Below, one piece after another: positions 44,401 to 53,066 of a DNA stretch of 64,000 bases. A program made the position numbers and the translations under genes. The notes under the pieces were generated by a model. That model saw only the letters and a list, made by a program, of their open reading frames with translations. It was not told the origin of the DNA and ran no database searches. The first letter of the stretch is position 1. Each line of letters begins with the position of its first letter. Source of the stretch: Durusdinium trenchii (taxonomy: Eukaryota; Sar; Dinophyceae; Suessiales; Symbiodiniaceae); assembly GCA_963970005.1 (NCBI GenBank), contig CAXAMN010015302.1, forward strand, positions 10,050 through 74,049, given 5' to 3'.

Positions 44401-47400
44401 TTTTCTCCCACCACAGCAACCTACACAACCATCGCCAGCTGCATTTGGACAACCGAAACGTCCACCACCGCCTCTTCCACAGCAACAGTCGGCCACCGCA
44501 ACCCCAATGGTGGCCTACGACACCTCCTCCAACCCAGGCCCCCTATCCATGTACTGCTCCACAAGCCACTTACAGCCCTGTCACTCACCCATGGCCCGCA
44601 CATTACCAACCACAGCAGCTCCCTCAGCAATCCCAACCACCACCACCTTATCAACAGCCCATCTTCCGCGGTGAACCTGCACAGCCACACCAGCCTTACC
44701 AAGCACCACCACCGGCATCCTCCGAGCCAGTCCGAGTCGTCTATGATTCTGATGGCAGGCCTTTACCGCCAGGACAACAGCCCTAAGACGACCCTTGGAA
44801 CAACTATCAACGCTGATTTGCCTGAGTCAGCCAATACGGCCAACCATTTGTAGTTGCTTTGCTGTTTCTGTCCACTGTTCACTGTTCATGTGTTCGTTTC
44901 TCTTCATGTAGCCTTTCACAACGATTTCCCACCTTTCCAACTTGTATGCTACCCAGCCTTTTGTGGACTTGCTCTTTTGCTGCGACCATTCGCGGTTTCA
45001 CCATGCACCACGGTCAAACCTGCGCAGTCGACTCTATGACATGCATTCACCTTTTGAAGTAGAACAGGACCCTCACTTCGACAATTTTCAAGCAACAGTT
45101 GGCGACACCGCTTTGCTGTACAGCCGTGACTTTGAGGTCTTCTGACATGTATATTTTCATTGATCGTGCTTCAGTTGATTGCATCCACACCGCCAGCACA
45201 GCCTTCTTGCTCGAACATCCTGCTTCCCACTCTTTCATCTTGGCCAGAGACTTTGACATCATGGACGCGCAGTGGCAACAATTCTACTGGCAACACTCTT
45301 TACTCCAACAACAACAACAGCAGCAACAGCAGCAAACGACACACCAGGGCCAAGCCACTCACCAGTACACCCCCACAGGCACATACGGACCTATGACCCA
45401 TTCAGTACGCACTCAACAGGCCCACCACAACCACCCGTACACTCCATCGCCTTCCGCTTACTCCCTCCAAATAGCCGTTCCCACCACCACCTCCACCGCC
45501 ACACTGCAGCTCCTACTACTCCCACTGCAACATCCTTCAAGCACAGCCCGGCTCACTCGGCTCCACCAGCACCGCCATCAACAGTCCCGTTTCCCAAACC
45601 ACCACTTCAAGACTCTTGGCGTTCCACAGACTCTCACTGGGACTCTAACTCTCTACACGGCCATCAACTTCACCGCACCATACAACCCACCCAATGGTCA
45701 CGTCGTGTCGGCATCGACGGTCTTCCCACCTTCGATGTTTTCCCGTGGCTCCTCGCGTACCGGTACGGCAGACTATACGGCCAGGACTCTCAGCCACGGG
45801 AAGTACTGTGGCCTCATCCCAACACGCAGCATAGCAGAGTCCGTCTTCACCACCCACCTATTACAAGAAATTCGGGACTGGACGCTATTGCTGAAGCCTT
45901 ACACACTTCCCAAGGCACCGAAGTTCCCAACAAGACCACCCAGGCTCGCGCCTTCCACGCCCCACTGATATCTCTCCTCGCTCAACAACTTCAAGCTCAC
46001 ACTCCAGCAGCCGCTGAAGGTTCAGCCCTTCGCGCCTTGAAAGCCACTTCTGACGACCTGGCACGAGCCCGAGAGAAGCTGCAAGCCCACGGCATCGAAC
46101 TTACACCCCGCAAAGAGGCCGGCCGCTCCTCCGCCCCCAGTGCACCAGCTGCTCCGGCCGAACCCGCCGCACACAACGATCCCAACAATGGCGCCAACGC
46201 TTGCGACACCTTCAGGTTCTGCCTCACACTTACCACTACCACAACTTCCTCTCCTCCAACTCAGTTTACATCAAACTCCACTTCAACACCATCGCTCCAC
46301 AACGTTGTTACCACCAACATGGCCACTACTATGCGGGCTCCACTGCCATTGGCATACCACATCGAGAACACAATCGCCGAGCCAAGCTCAAACAACTTCA
46401 AAACAACATCCCAGTCTCCGCTGAACTATCCCTGCGCTACTGGCATTCACATGACAACATTCACCACTTCACTACCATCCAGCTCTCTTCCCACGACACT
46501 ACGAGCAAGCATGGATCAAAGAACACCACTTCATCTCCAACTGGACGCCACCCCTCAACTGGCCTTTCATCTCCCAACATCTTAAGCTCAAGGCCGAGGG
46601 ATGGCAATTCACAAAGCACCGAGCACATTTCTACTCCCGCTTAGCCACTCACAAGCGGCTCTTTCGCAAGCTCCGCAGACGACAGCAGACGATCAGAGAA
46701 CCATACCTTTTTACCTCCACCAAACATCAAGCCCTGACTCTTCTCCGCAATCTCACCAAGCACACTATAGCCTCCTTTGAAGCAGCCAAACAACTTCGCA
46801 GCGGCCGTCATACTGACCTAGAAGTGTACGCCATCAGACGTATGGCCTCCAATCTTGAAGAGCCAGGTCGCAGCCGAGCATTATCAACAAAGCACTACAC
46901 TACAGAAATTTGACGCCTCCCAAGCCCAACATTCCCCTTACAGTACCATTCCTGGCTCATGACCAGTTCACCAAGCACTGCCAGCAATGGCTACAAACCA
47001 CTATCCAACAACACAAGCACAGCGTTTGGCCATTCCACTTCACCTCCCCACACACCGTCTACGCGAAGCCGCCCACAAAACACTCCGAGCACAGCTTCAC
47101 AACCATCGCGCTTGGGAAGCCACCTTGCACACACCTCCAAACCCCAGTGATGCTCTCACCTAAAAAACCTTCTTCTCGAACCCGCCACGGCTACCGCCAG
47201 CGACCACTACATCCTCACCTTGGACCAATTGACATTACCACCACATCTCCGCATATTCCTGGACGCCAATATGAACAGCACCTTCTTCCCCAGCAAAGCC
47301 AGATACTTTCTCACATTCCAAACCGCCTTCACCAAATGGCTCCGGTTGCAAGGACTCCCGACCTCGCTCAGTCAACACTTGGAGCCTTTCCTTCAGCACC

Positions 47401-50400
47401 AATGGAGACTTCACACAACACACCTCAAACAACAACCGCGCTTTACAGCTCGCCTCATCCGTCAACTCCAAGAATACCTGGGCGACAACGTCGTACTCCA
47501 TCATGCTGATCACGAACTCCAACAACTCCGGATTTTTTGCCCACGTCAATACTTCACAGGCGCACTCAACACATGGCAGGCTCCGGAACTTTTTGAACCC
47601 CTTCCACATCTCACTTCATCTAGCATCCATGACCACCTCTCCGCCACCATACCGGCCAGCCTTCGCTCTCGATACAAATGGGGATTCAGAAAGGATTTCA
47701 CAATCCCATACGGCATTGTTCACCTCAAGGCCAAGAAGCAGTGGCAGAAAGGACGCACCATTATCTCGTATTTCCACTCCCTGAGTGGCAACCTCTTACG
47801 CATCACCAGTCGAGCACTTGACATCATTTTGCAACACCTTTTCCCACAACATCCAGGCCAACTGTCCATCCCACAACTATGGCGCCACCTCCATTGCTAC
47901 CTTACCCACACACCGGCAGACATTCCTCTTCACGCGACCAACGATGACCTTGTGGGCTTCTTCAACTCAGTGCCCCAACACCGCCTCATTGACGCAGTCC
48001 ACTCTATGATCCAACAATGGCAGCACCCAAATACTACACACACCCTGACCGTTGACACCAAAGCCACTGGCAACCCCTTCCATCACTCCCACGTTGGCAG
48101 ACACTACACAAAACATCCCACCCAACGCACCCTCCATACATCCGACATCACCACCATTGTGGCCTTTGCACTCAACACTTGCATTTTCCGGGCATGCAAC
48201 AACACCTACAAACAAATCCGAGGGGCTGGGATTGGCTCCCAACTCTCTCCTGCCCTTTGCAACGTTGCAATCACCCTCATTGAACACTCCTGGCACCAGC
48301 TCCACAACAACCTTCTCCAGCACACAGCCCTCCACTTCACTTACTACAGATACGTTGACAACCGTTTCATCGTGCACAACGAACACTTCCTCTCCCACCC
48401 AGCCATACAGACTCTCATTCACCACAACTTTTTTGGCGATCCAGTAGAGCTGGAAACAGTGGACGACTTTCACCTCCTGGGCTTCAACATTGACCTACCA
48501 CAACGAACCATCACCTACATCCAACCTGGAAAATCAGGGATCCCACCAGCGCCGGTAGCCAGCGCTTGGCTCTTTCCGGCTTAGCTTCCAGACTCCATGC
48601 AATATACACATACACCTTTCCACCCAACACCGCAGCGGCAGCGGCTGAAGAACTTATCCGGCTGTATGTCCAAAAAGGGCATGATCCAACTGCGTGCCGG
48701 CGATTTTTGAGAAAAACAGAAACCACTGTCATTTCATGCACTTGCGCCGATCTCGGCTATCTGTGTGTGTCAACCCCTGTTCCAAAGGGTCCTGTGCTTT
48801 GTTCTGACAGCACAGCAGGGGGCAGTGACAGAGTTTGTGGAATCACTGCCAACGAAGACGTCCACATTCTCTGGTGATGCATCGGGAGACGTCCTGATGT
48901 GTACCTGCTACAACCTTTGACCAAGCTGTGACTCCAATCTTTCCTTGTTTGATTCCATGGTCCTTACATGATAGACCCCAAAACCTTTTCCCACCGCAGA
49001 TGTGCAGCCGCGCTGATTGCTCGACACCGCTGTTCTCGTGACTTGCAGACGCGCGAAAACCATTTGTTCAAACATCTTCAAATCTTTGAACCTTTCGCCT
49101 TGCCTTTCCCTCACCTTCCTTCTCAACGTGGGAATTGAGTTAACAGCAAACCAATGTCAGAGTGTGTGTCAAAGCCTGTTTCTAAGGCTGCGCACATTGT
49201 CAAATATTTAAAACCAATTTTTAACAGCAGGGGGCCACCGGGGTCCCAAAGGAGCGGTGGCCAACGAAGACCTCCTCTGGGGCCCGTGTAAACGTACCTG
49301 CACTTTTAAAACTGCTCAACCATGAAACACGCAGATGTTGAAACACTTCAGTTGTCGAGGACCTTTTCACCTTACCGTTCTACAAGTGAAGGGCTAGGTA
49401 TTCAGTAACTAGAGTGCTAGGTAGTCAGTAACTAGTGTCTGGAAGCTCGAACTTGCACCATGAAACATGCAAATGTTGAAACACTTCAGTTGTCGCGGAC
49501 CTTTTCACCTTACCGTTCTGGGCTGGGTATTCAGTAACTAGAGTGCTATATAGGTAGTCAGTGACTAGTTTCTGCAACTTCGTCAACCGACTTAGCTCTT
49601 GCGAGCCCCAAGCTAAGTGTGTGTCAGGCGCTTGTGAAATGCGATGCTTTTGCCAAACAAGTGATTGAATTTGTCGCTGTCCGTGGCTGCTTTGTTAAGC
49701 GCCCTGGTGGCCACCCCATGAAACCCCTCAAACTTGACATGGCACACCGCCTTTCTAAAAGGAAGCGCTGGGAAGCTGGGGTGGGGAAAGGGCCTGCAGG
49801 GCGCACTCTGGCGGATTTCTTGAAGGCTTTGCCTAGTGATCCTGAATTCTTGTGGACTGGTCATAGATGGCATACCCAAAATGGACAGTGAAGTGTGCAA
49901 ATTGCCAAAAGTATGTGAAATCCCGTTAATCGTATGAAGAGGTGACCCCGATTGTCCTTACACCGCATCCAGCCGTGAACAGGCCACCTGATGCAACTGC
50001 TGTACAGGCCAGGATAGGCATTCTCGAACGCTGCCGCCCCAGCTTGCCGGAAGTTGGCTGAGCAAGTAGTTGCAGAACTGAGTCGGCTTTCAAATGAACG
50101 ACTGTGTGCTTAGAAGGAGATGTGATAATGTGTAGGAAATGTGCTCGCCGGTGGTCTGCGCAGGCCCTATCCAAAACTTTGCACCAACCGGGAGGGAGAG
50201 ATGCGGAGCTCAACCTAGCTTGTCAGCTTATTCTGCATAAAAACATTGAGCTCCTTTGAAAATGGTTTAGGCAAACTTGACTTTGCTTGTTTTGAGGTGC
50301 GAAGGTAGTCAGGCACAGGGGTCTCCCTTTCGTGCAAGCATCCATCAAGAACACTAGGAAGAACTCCATACCCATGAGCAAAGCAATGGTTACCGACATG

Positions 50401-52871
50401 TTGACCTGTCTAAGACAACAAAGCTTTTGGGTTCGCGCCATTGTGCCTTGCACCATGCTTCCCCCCCAAACGTGGTGAGAAGGTTGCTGTCCAGGGAAAT
50501 GGGTGTTGGGAGCAATTGGACGCCTTAAGTGTTGGGCCTGAAGTGGTCTGCGTGATCAGTGCAAGCCGCACGCAGATTTCCGACTCCAGAGCCCAAATAG
50601 CCTGCTATGCAATCGCTGCCTTTGACTTGGCACATCCCAGTCCATGTTGCATAGGTTCTGTGACAGGCAGCCCTTCCGGCCCACAGAAACCTTTGCGAGC
50701 GCATTTGGCAGGTTTGCTTACACTTTTGTCGTTAACACAGGGTGTTCCTGACAATCGCAACCCGATCAAAAAAACCAAATCGGTCTCCTTCGGATGCAGC
50801 ATCGTGACTTCCAATTTTGCGTCGATTCTCCAAGTTGTGCCATCTGCCAGGCCATAACCTGTGCCCGCAAAGACATCAGCACATTATTTGTTGCGTTCCC
50901 GTTGAACACACAACTTCATCCCAAAAAGTACGGTTAGAAACATTCTGGCTAAACTACTGAATAGGGCAGGTTGTAGGACAGCACACTCCTCTTTCTTTGC
51001 ACGTTACACGGGGCGCCCAAAGCGCCCCAAGTCAACAAGGGCACCCATATGGGCATGCACACAAAAATGTGCACCCACGAGAGCGGGCCCAGATTGGCAC
51101 ATGTACGCCGGCGAGCAAATGCGCATGCAGCAGCGTGCCCCGAAACTCACCAAATTGCAAGCCTGGAAAAGGATACTGTATAACTGTATATAAAGAACAA
51201 CTGGTGCACACGAATGCCTCCGAGGCCCTGGCTCCCCCCCAGACCCTCGTTGCTAAGCAAGCTTAGGTAAACGACAGCTTAAGCTTTCGCCTGGCGGCCT
51301 GGCGGTTAGCTTTCGTTACTTGTCATGGACGTCTGTGACAATGGGCACAGGTCCTTGAGTGAGGTCCCTCTGAGCCTGCCTCTCATGTGCAGGATGAGCA
51401 CATCTTGTATATCGGCAGACAAACCAAAACAGTGCATTGATGGTAGTGTTCATGTGTTTAGGGTAGGCCTTGGTGCAGCAAATGCTAAGTGCGTGCAAGT
51501 AAGTGTGTATACTGTATATATATATATATGTGGGCACTTGTGTTGTTGCAGGAGGGTTGGAAGCAAGAACTGTTTCCATACCTGGCACTGTTGGTGTCGG
51601 CCATGCCATCATATCATGATATATATAGAAAAGGGACATCTTTGGAGGAGCTTTGCAACGCTTGAATCTCTTCCATGAGGCCGTTTTCAATGCTCACCGG
51701 GTCTGCAAATCACAAGGGTCTTTGGCCCTGGAACACTCAGGCGTTTTAGGTTCTTTGGAGCTCGTGAAGCCCGAAGTGCTTGTGGCTTTCCAACGTATTT
51801 TGATCATCGCACGTAGTCTCGAGGAGCGCCCCGCTTGTGTATTGAAGTTCAGTGGTTGTCGGCATCGAGCATCACACATGCCACCTTTGATCAGACTGTT
51901 CGGGGGGGGTTGTTCAAGGATTCAGCAGTTTCCTGTCTTTGACCTTGGACATCTAAATAGGTTCAAGCTGCAGAGTCCAAGTTGTTGTGGATTGCTGTTC
52001 ACTTTCGGGACTTCAATGCAAGAGTAGTGCTCTACCAGACATGTTCGGCCGTCAGGGACATGTGAACCTTAAATTTGCATGAAGTTTGTCGCAAATGTGC
52101 AGTTGCAGCTAGCGGACCTACAGCTATGCAAGTGCATAAAGTCTTACGATCTCAACGGTATGCGAGCACCCACCGGCTCAAAACTGTTAAATGAGAAGAA
52201 TGCCACTTCAACCTTCAAAACCACTGATCATGGAATGAATGGTGCTACTCTTGACATGCAAGGAAGTGGCTGCTCCGCTTCCAAGAAGTATTGCAAAAGC
52301 AACCCTTGATCACCGTCTGAATTTCACCACAGCGCGAGTTTAAGACGTGGAAAACAAAAATGATTGGAATGAAAACGTATATACGCAGATTATAATCAGA
52401 TTATGCATCATTCCAAAGTTAATGTATATGCCATGCCAAAGAAATGCTGGATGATCCCAGGCCTGCAGACTTCTTCCCACTGACCCAAACGTCCACCTCC
52501 ATGCCTTCAACAACCCTGCCAGGGATTTGATCGGCTTGAGCCATTTTGCTGGCATGTAGGACAGCGTCGCACTCTGCACCAACATCGACCACAGCATGAG
52601 TGGCTGCCACGTGAACCACTCTCCCCTTCAGTTTCTCTCCAACCTTGAGCTGATTCAACCGCTTGCGTCGAAGTTGCACAGGGTGGACTGCAACAGCACA
52701 GATGTGGTATCTAGCTTGTCTGTGCCCTTCTGCGGCCTTGCTACAAGCCAATCCAGCAAGAAGGCAAGAAGCAAAAGAGCCAGGAGCACAGAAGGTTTGC
52801 TGTTGGCGTTTCCACCTCTCACTGCTCACAGCGCATCGAGTCGGTAGCACTTCAAAACGTATGGGAAGCAT
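32288..52871 (-). CDS. S1-domain RNA-binding protein with plastid-type presequence (gene spanning a 20-kb nested-repeat intron)
   Basis: Three exons recognised: 52467-52871, 32572-32704 and 32288-32445. The N-terminus from MLPIRFEVLPTR has a hydrophobic stretch (SFASCLLAGLAC) followed by a basic region, like dinoflagellate plastid presequences. A first S1 domain reads QLKVGEKLKGRVVHVAATHA and VVDVGAECDAVLHASKMA. A second reads LLAATVSRIEDYGIFVMV, GFVHVSEM, EVEIGQELTVSLLRVD and GRLRLSMKLPEVEGY-stop. S1 domains bind RNA; ribosomal S1-like or translation-factor roles are possible. The link between the exons at 52.5 and 32.7 kb is inferred from order, strand and domain logic. Two separate genes cannot be excluded, and more exons may lie between. 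Confidence 0.6.
32572..32704 (-). CDS. S1-protein internal exon (5' border uncertain)
   Basis: Encodes DLSADVSEFLNLPADALLAA then TVSRIEDYGIFVMVRPPSG, the start of an S1 barrel. The donor GT (CAAG|GTGTGG) is secure because it restores VQGFVHVSEM. The acceptor AAG|GATCTA was chosen for the AG|G rule; the frame is open further upstream to 32839. Confidence 0.65.
32705..33700. other. Start of the large S1-gene intron, no gene recognised
   Basis: T-rich sequence. From 33370 to 33560 diverged GCCTTGTC and TTGTCCGCC words recur. Open frames here have no family features. Confidence 0.5.
33701..34029 (+). repeat. Direct repeat C (left)
   Basis: Begins TGTCTAAGACAACAAAGC and ends CACAGGGTGTT. Near-identical to 50407-50746. 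Confidence 0.85.
34221..34690 (+). repeat. Terminal repeat D (left) with internal 138-bp tandem duplication
   Basis: Begins GTGTCAAAGCCTGTTTCTAA (hairpin stem AGCCT/AGGCT) and ends AAGCTAAGTGTGTGTC. Two tandem units of 138 bp start at 34381 and 34519. Confidence 0.88.
35182..35579 (+). repeat. Terminal repeat E (left)
   Basis: Begins GTCAACCCCTGTTCCAAAGG after a (GT)n tract and ends AATGTCAGAGTGTG. Confidence 0.9.
35783..37690 (+). pseudogene. Pro/Thr/His-rich ORF with conserved-looking C-terminal domain, frameshifted
   Basis: Three overlapping open frames (35783-36709, 35839-37029, 36722-37690) read best as one protein with shifts: a Pro/Gln-rich N-terminus including QWDYSQGVWQPFSVFPPV, a Pro/Ala/Thr linker, then a folded-looking segment. 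That segment has an RSRSPSSTYSSYSYSQ stretch, TPQEQLELWLDYHADQLE, EMVHINAGHTGPLGNITNIL and GFFAQAARI, and ends WVIHTDNAIVKGLAWSIN-stop at 37690. I do not recognise a family. The last frame is the most protein-like. Confidence 0.45.
38190..38703 (+). pseudogene. Myb/SANT-like DNA-binding ORF of unit E, one frameshift
   Basis: Starts near MNTHPDQAKLIHRTTIALTQ (a helical N-terminus) in one frame. A shift at about 38290-38330 leads into a frame open to 38703: Pro-rich linker, basic PKKRRQPAP (possible nuclear signal), then WDDWDGDADCRLVELK, RPNWNYVARRVGFS and EQCKARWQEI-stop. The spaced Trp residues and QC..RW match a Myb/SANT repeat. Confidence 0.6.
39158..39784 (+). pseudogene. Unrecognised ORF of unit E, frameshifted
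   Basis: Two frames share the region. One starts MDPSTWHPPLPTNHLLFDW (39334). The other, 39440-39784, carries VPDRFVDHNTYRLFYQFHLT and ATLRLTRARRLLQFIPG. The helical Arg/Leu segment resembles in style a part of the ORF at 43473. No family recognised. Confidence 0.35.
40144..40827 (+). CDS. Unit E ORF with four tandem sumoylation-like motifs
   Basis: From MDLESPDWDRRPSLLEAKED (internal Met chosen over the one at 40111 because protein-like sequence starts here). Residues 22-42 read as four consecutive VKQED/IKLED/VKLED/VKHED units. The remainder is Pro/Ser/Thr-rich and disordered; the last third may be out of frame. No enzyme domain. A transcription-factor-like or capsid-associated role would be guesswork. 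Confidence 0.45.
   Translation: MDLESPDWDRRPSLLEAKEDPYTTPVVKQEDIKLEDVKLEDVKHEDTTSTALVLSTPPASTTPILPPPPKTPPILPPPYRNLSTRTTTSNQPQPRVTTQHAGSKPLPPRPPPSTSSSTSSEDPVILTTHHQCSDTTKITSRSTSASTTSTTPFPNHTCRSSTDSCPLFFQQHALPTTSHTPPGTGHYSQTALQRQTHAIQFFRSHPRVPGFGQCTIQPTLPSSTKSI
40828..43472. other. Unit E non-coding middle with AATACG/CGTATT word arrays
   Basis: No coherent ORF beyond about 41050. 41690-41990 has GCTAGCGGCTAG-type and CTAGTGACTAGG-type repeats. 42160-42560 is packed with AAAATACGAT words, including a roughly 51-bp tandem duplication (42408-42510). 43100-43420 is packed with the reverse complement, CGTATTTT. The minus-strand frame 42012-42578 (repeating SNRIFGSKRIFSS) is a product of these repeats. 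Confidence 0.7.
43473..44018 (+). CDS. Unit E ORF, 181 aa, helical, unrecognised
   Basis: From MAFQQPPDEGSDTSFWASVF. Contains TNLNLANVHLQRALDALDHL (amphipathic helix), then a Pro-rich and aromatic-rich end (ENLFNFHRQSATTFPPYPD). A 181-residue frame with a sensible start. Function unknown. Confidence 0.45.
   Translation: MAFQQPPDEGSDTSFWASVFKEEPPNVLCGVLTDLNLHRFTLHQHLTTNEPLTETPLLHQPLQQALPPPLQRHVQRYHTNLNLANVHLQRALDALDHLGRQPPSAYLRNPDLATQPPPRHHSQQPVVYSLENLFNFHRQSATTFPPYPDLGPAAYFHADYTYAFHHPSNPTNRHFDQPSHL
44015..44786 (+). pseudogene. Unit E Pro/Gln-rich ORF, frameshifted
   Basis: The first frame carries TPRRARSKTPPRSSTPQR and PLPQQQSATATPMVAYDT. A second frame takes over near 44510 with QPPPPYQQPIFRGEPAQPHQ and ends EPVRVVYDSDGRPLPPGQQP-stop at 44786. 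Low complexity, probably disordered. Confidence 0.35.
45262..46913 (+). pseudogene. Unit E region upstream of RT: Gln-rich, then helical gag-like segments, frameshifted
   Basis: Begins MDAQWQQFYWQHSLLQQQQQ in one frame. The frame starting at 45272 carries the more protein-like LDAIAEALHTSQGTE, HAPLISLLAQQLQAHTPAAA and SALRALKATSDDLAR. A third frame after 46585 carries GWQFTKHRAHFYSRLATHKR and TLLRNLTKHTIASFEAAKQL to a stop near 46913. These look like consecutive parts of one protein preceding the reverse transcriptase. Confidence 0.45.
47220..48584 (+). CDS. Reverse transcriptase of unit E with YVDN active site
   Basis: 454 residues. RT features in order: SRYKWGFRKDFTIPYGIVHL, KARTII-like QWQKGRTIISYFHSLSG, NDDLVGFFNSVPQHRLIDA (first catalytic Asp box), QIRGAGIGSQLSPALCNVAI, the catalytic box YYRYVDNRFIVH and VDDFHLLGFNIDLPQRTI. 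The second Asp of the usual YxDD is Asn here. A frameshift at about 48525 leads into QRLALSGLASRLHAIYTYTF (to about 48720), which looks like the natural C-terminus. The style (G.G.GS.LSP...E and RYVD) is nearer to Penelope-like or other non-LTR RTs than to Copia or DIRS. Confidence 0.7.
   Translation: MDQLTLPPHLRIFLDANMNSTFFPSKARYFLTFQTAFTKWLRLQGLPTSLSQHLEPFLQHQWRLHTTHLKQQPRFTARLIRQLQEYLGDNVVLHHADHELQQLRIFCPRQYFTGALNTWQAPELFEPLPHLTSSSIHDHLSATIPASLRSRYKWGFRKDFTIPYGIVHLKAKKQWQKGRTIISYFHSLSGNLLRITSRALDIILQHLFPQHPGQLSIPQLWRHLHCYLTHTPADIPLHATNDDLVGFFNSVPQHRLIDAVHSMIQQWQHPNTTHTLTVDTKATGNPFHHSHVGRHYTKHPTQRTLHTSDITTIVAFALNTCIFRACNNTYKQIRGAGIGSQLSPALCNVAITLIEHSWHQLHNNLLQHTALHFTYYRYVDNRFIVHNEHFLSHPAIQTLIHHNFFGDPVELETVDDFHLLGFNIDLPQRTITYIQPGKSGIPPAPVASAWLFPA
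48545..48720 (+). pseudogene. C-terminal fragment of the unit E reverse transcriptase in the shifted frame
   Basis: Reads DPTSAGSQRLALSGLASRLH then AAAAAEELIRLYVQKGHDPT. It follows the RT by one frameshift and ends near the palindrome at 48744. Confidence 0.55.
48769..49166 (+). repeat. Terminal repeat E' (right)
   Basis: Same length as E, about 98 percent identical by eye, preceded by GCGCCGATCTCGGC and (GT)n. Confidence 0.9.
49167..49625 (+). repeat. Terminal repeat D' (right)
   Basis: Matches D with scattered differences; the tandem units start at 49321 and 49459. It abuts E' directly at 49166/49167. Confidence 0.88.
49619..49891 (+). CDS. Small hypothetical ORF, 90 aa
   Basis: MCQALVKCDAFAKQVIEFVA ... 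AGRTLADFLKALPSDPEFLW. Amino-acid composition is ordinary, unlike neighbouring shadows, but no family is recognised. It starts inside the end of repeat D' and may be a fragment of the unit C element. Confidence 0.3.
   Translation: MCQALVKCDAFAKQVIEFVAVRGCFVKRPGGHPMKPLKLDMAHRLSKRKRWEAGVGKGPAGRTLADFLKALPSDPEFLWTGHRWHTQNGQ
50407..50746 (+). repeat. Direct repeat C' (right)
   Basis: Same as C, with an extra CCCTTCCGGCCCAC-like insertion near 50672 and one CG shortening near 50471. Confidence 0.85.
50747..52466. other. End of the large S1-gene intron, no gene recognised
   Basis: Contains a (TA)n tract near 51515-51528. The open frame 51653-52027 (plus) has no recognisable motif. No support for a gene. 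Confidence 0.5.
52467..52871 (-). CDS. S1-protein first exon (3' border uncertain)
   Basis: Presequence plus first S1 domain to VDVWVSGKK. A GC donor at TCT|GCAGGC is in phase with the next exon, but a GT donor at TTGG|GTCAGT is also possible. The open frame extends upstream of MLPIRF to 52970; that part looks like leader sequence. Confidence 0.6.
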
Positions 52872-53066
52872 GGCTCCAAGGGAGAAATTACAGTCGAAAA
52901 ACTCTTCGAGTTTGGACTCTGTCAGGAGGTTGCCAAAAATATATTTCCCATGTTGAAACTGTTTGTTCAATCACTCTGGGATCGTATCTGAATAAACTGA
53001 AGACTGAAGTAAGAAAAGAACTTGCTGCAACATTGGACGCTTCTGTGTGTGTGAGAGAATGTGCAG

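Larger units (their letters stand above)
35182..49166 (+). mobile_element. Innermost unit E: 14-kb RT-bearing element with 398-bp direct terminal repeats
   Basis: Direct repeats 35182-35579 and 48769-49166 (398 bp each, about seven mismatches noticed) enclose 13.2 kb. The internal part begins with a GCAA-loop hairpin leader (35610-35634), contains many plus-strand ORFs and a reverse transcriptase (47220 to about 48720), and ends with a GCGCCGATCTCGGC palindrome and (GT)n. The repeats do not start TG and end CA. No integrase, recombinase or endonuclease was recognised. Penelope-like elements are the nearest known comparison by RT style and terminal repeats; the assignment is open. Confidence 0.7.
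34221..49625. mobile_element. Middle nested unit D (direct repeats D and D')
   Basis: Direct repeats 34221-34690 and 49167-49625 enclose only about 490 bp of their own sequence (34691-35181) once unit E is removed. That sequence has the GATCC hairpin leader (34717-34740), a pyrimidine tract (35085-35120), AAGGCTTGTTATGT and a GCGCCGATATCGGC palindrome (35149-35162), and no coding capacity. It sits in a (GT)n tract at 34211. It is a short non-autonomous relative of unit E. Confidence 0.75.
33701..50746. mobile_element. Outermost nested unit C (direct repeats C and C')
   Basis: Direct repeats 33701-34029 and 50407-50746 enclose about 975 bp of their own sequence (34030-34220 and 49626-50406), split by the D unit. 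C' has a 14-bp insertion relative to C. The unit's own sequence includes an open frame of 90 residues (49619-49891, plus strand) with no recognised family. The type of element is unknown. Confidence 0.55.
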
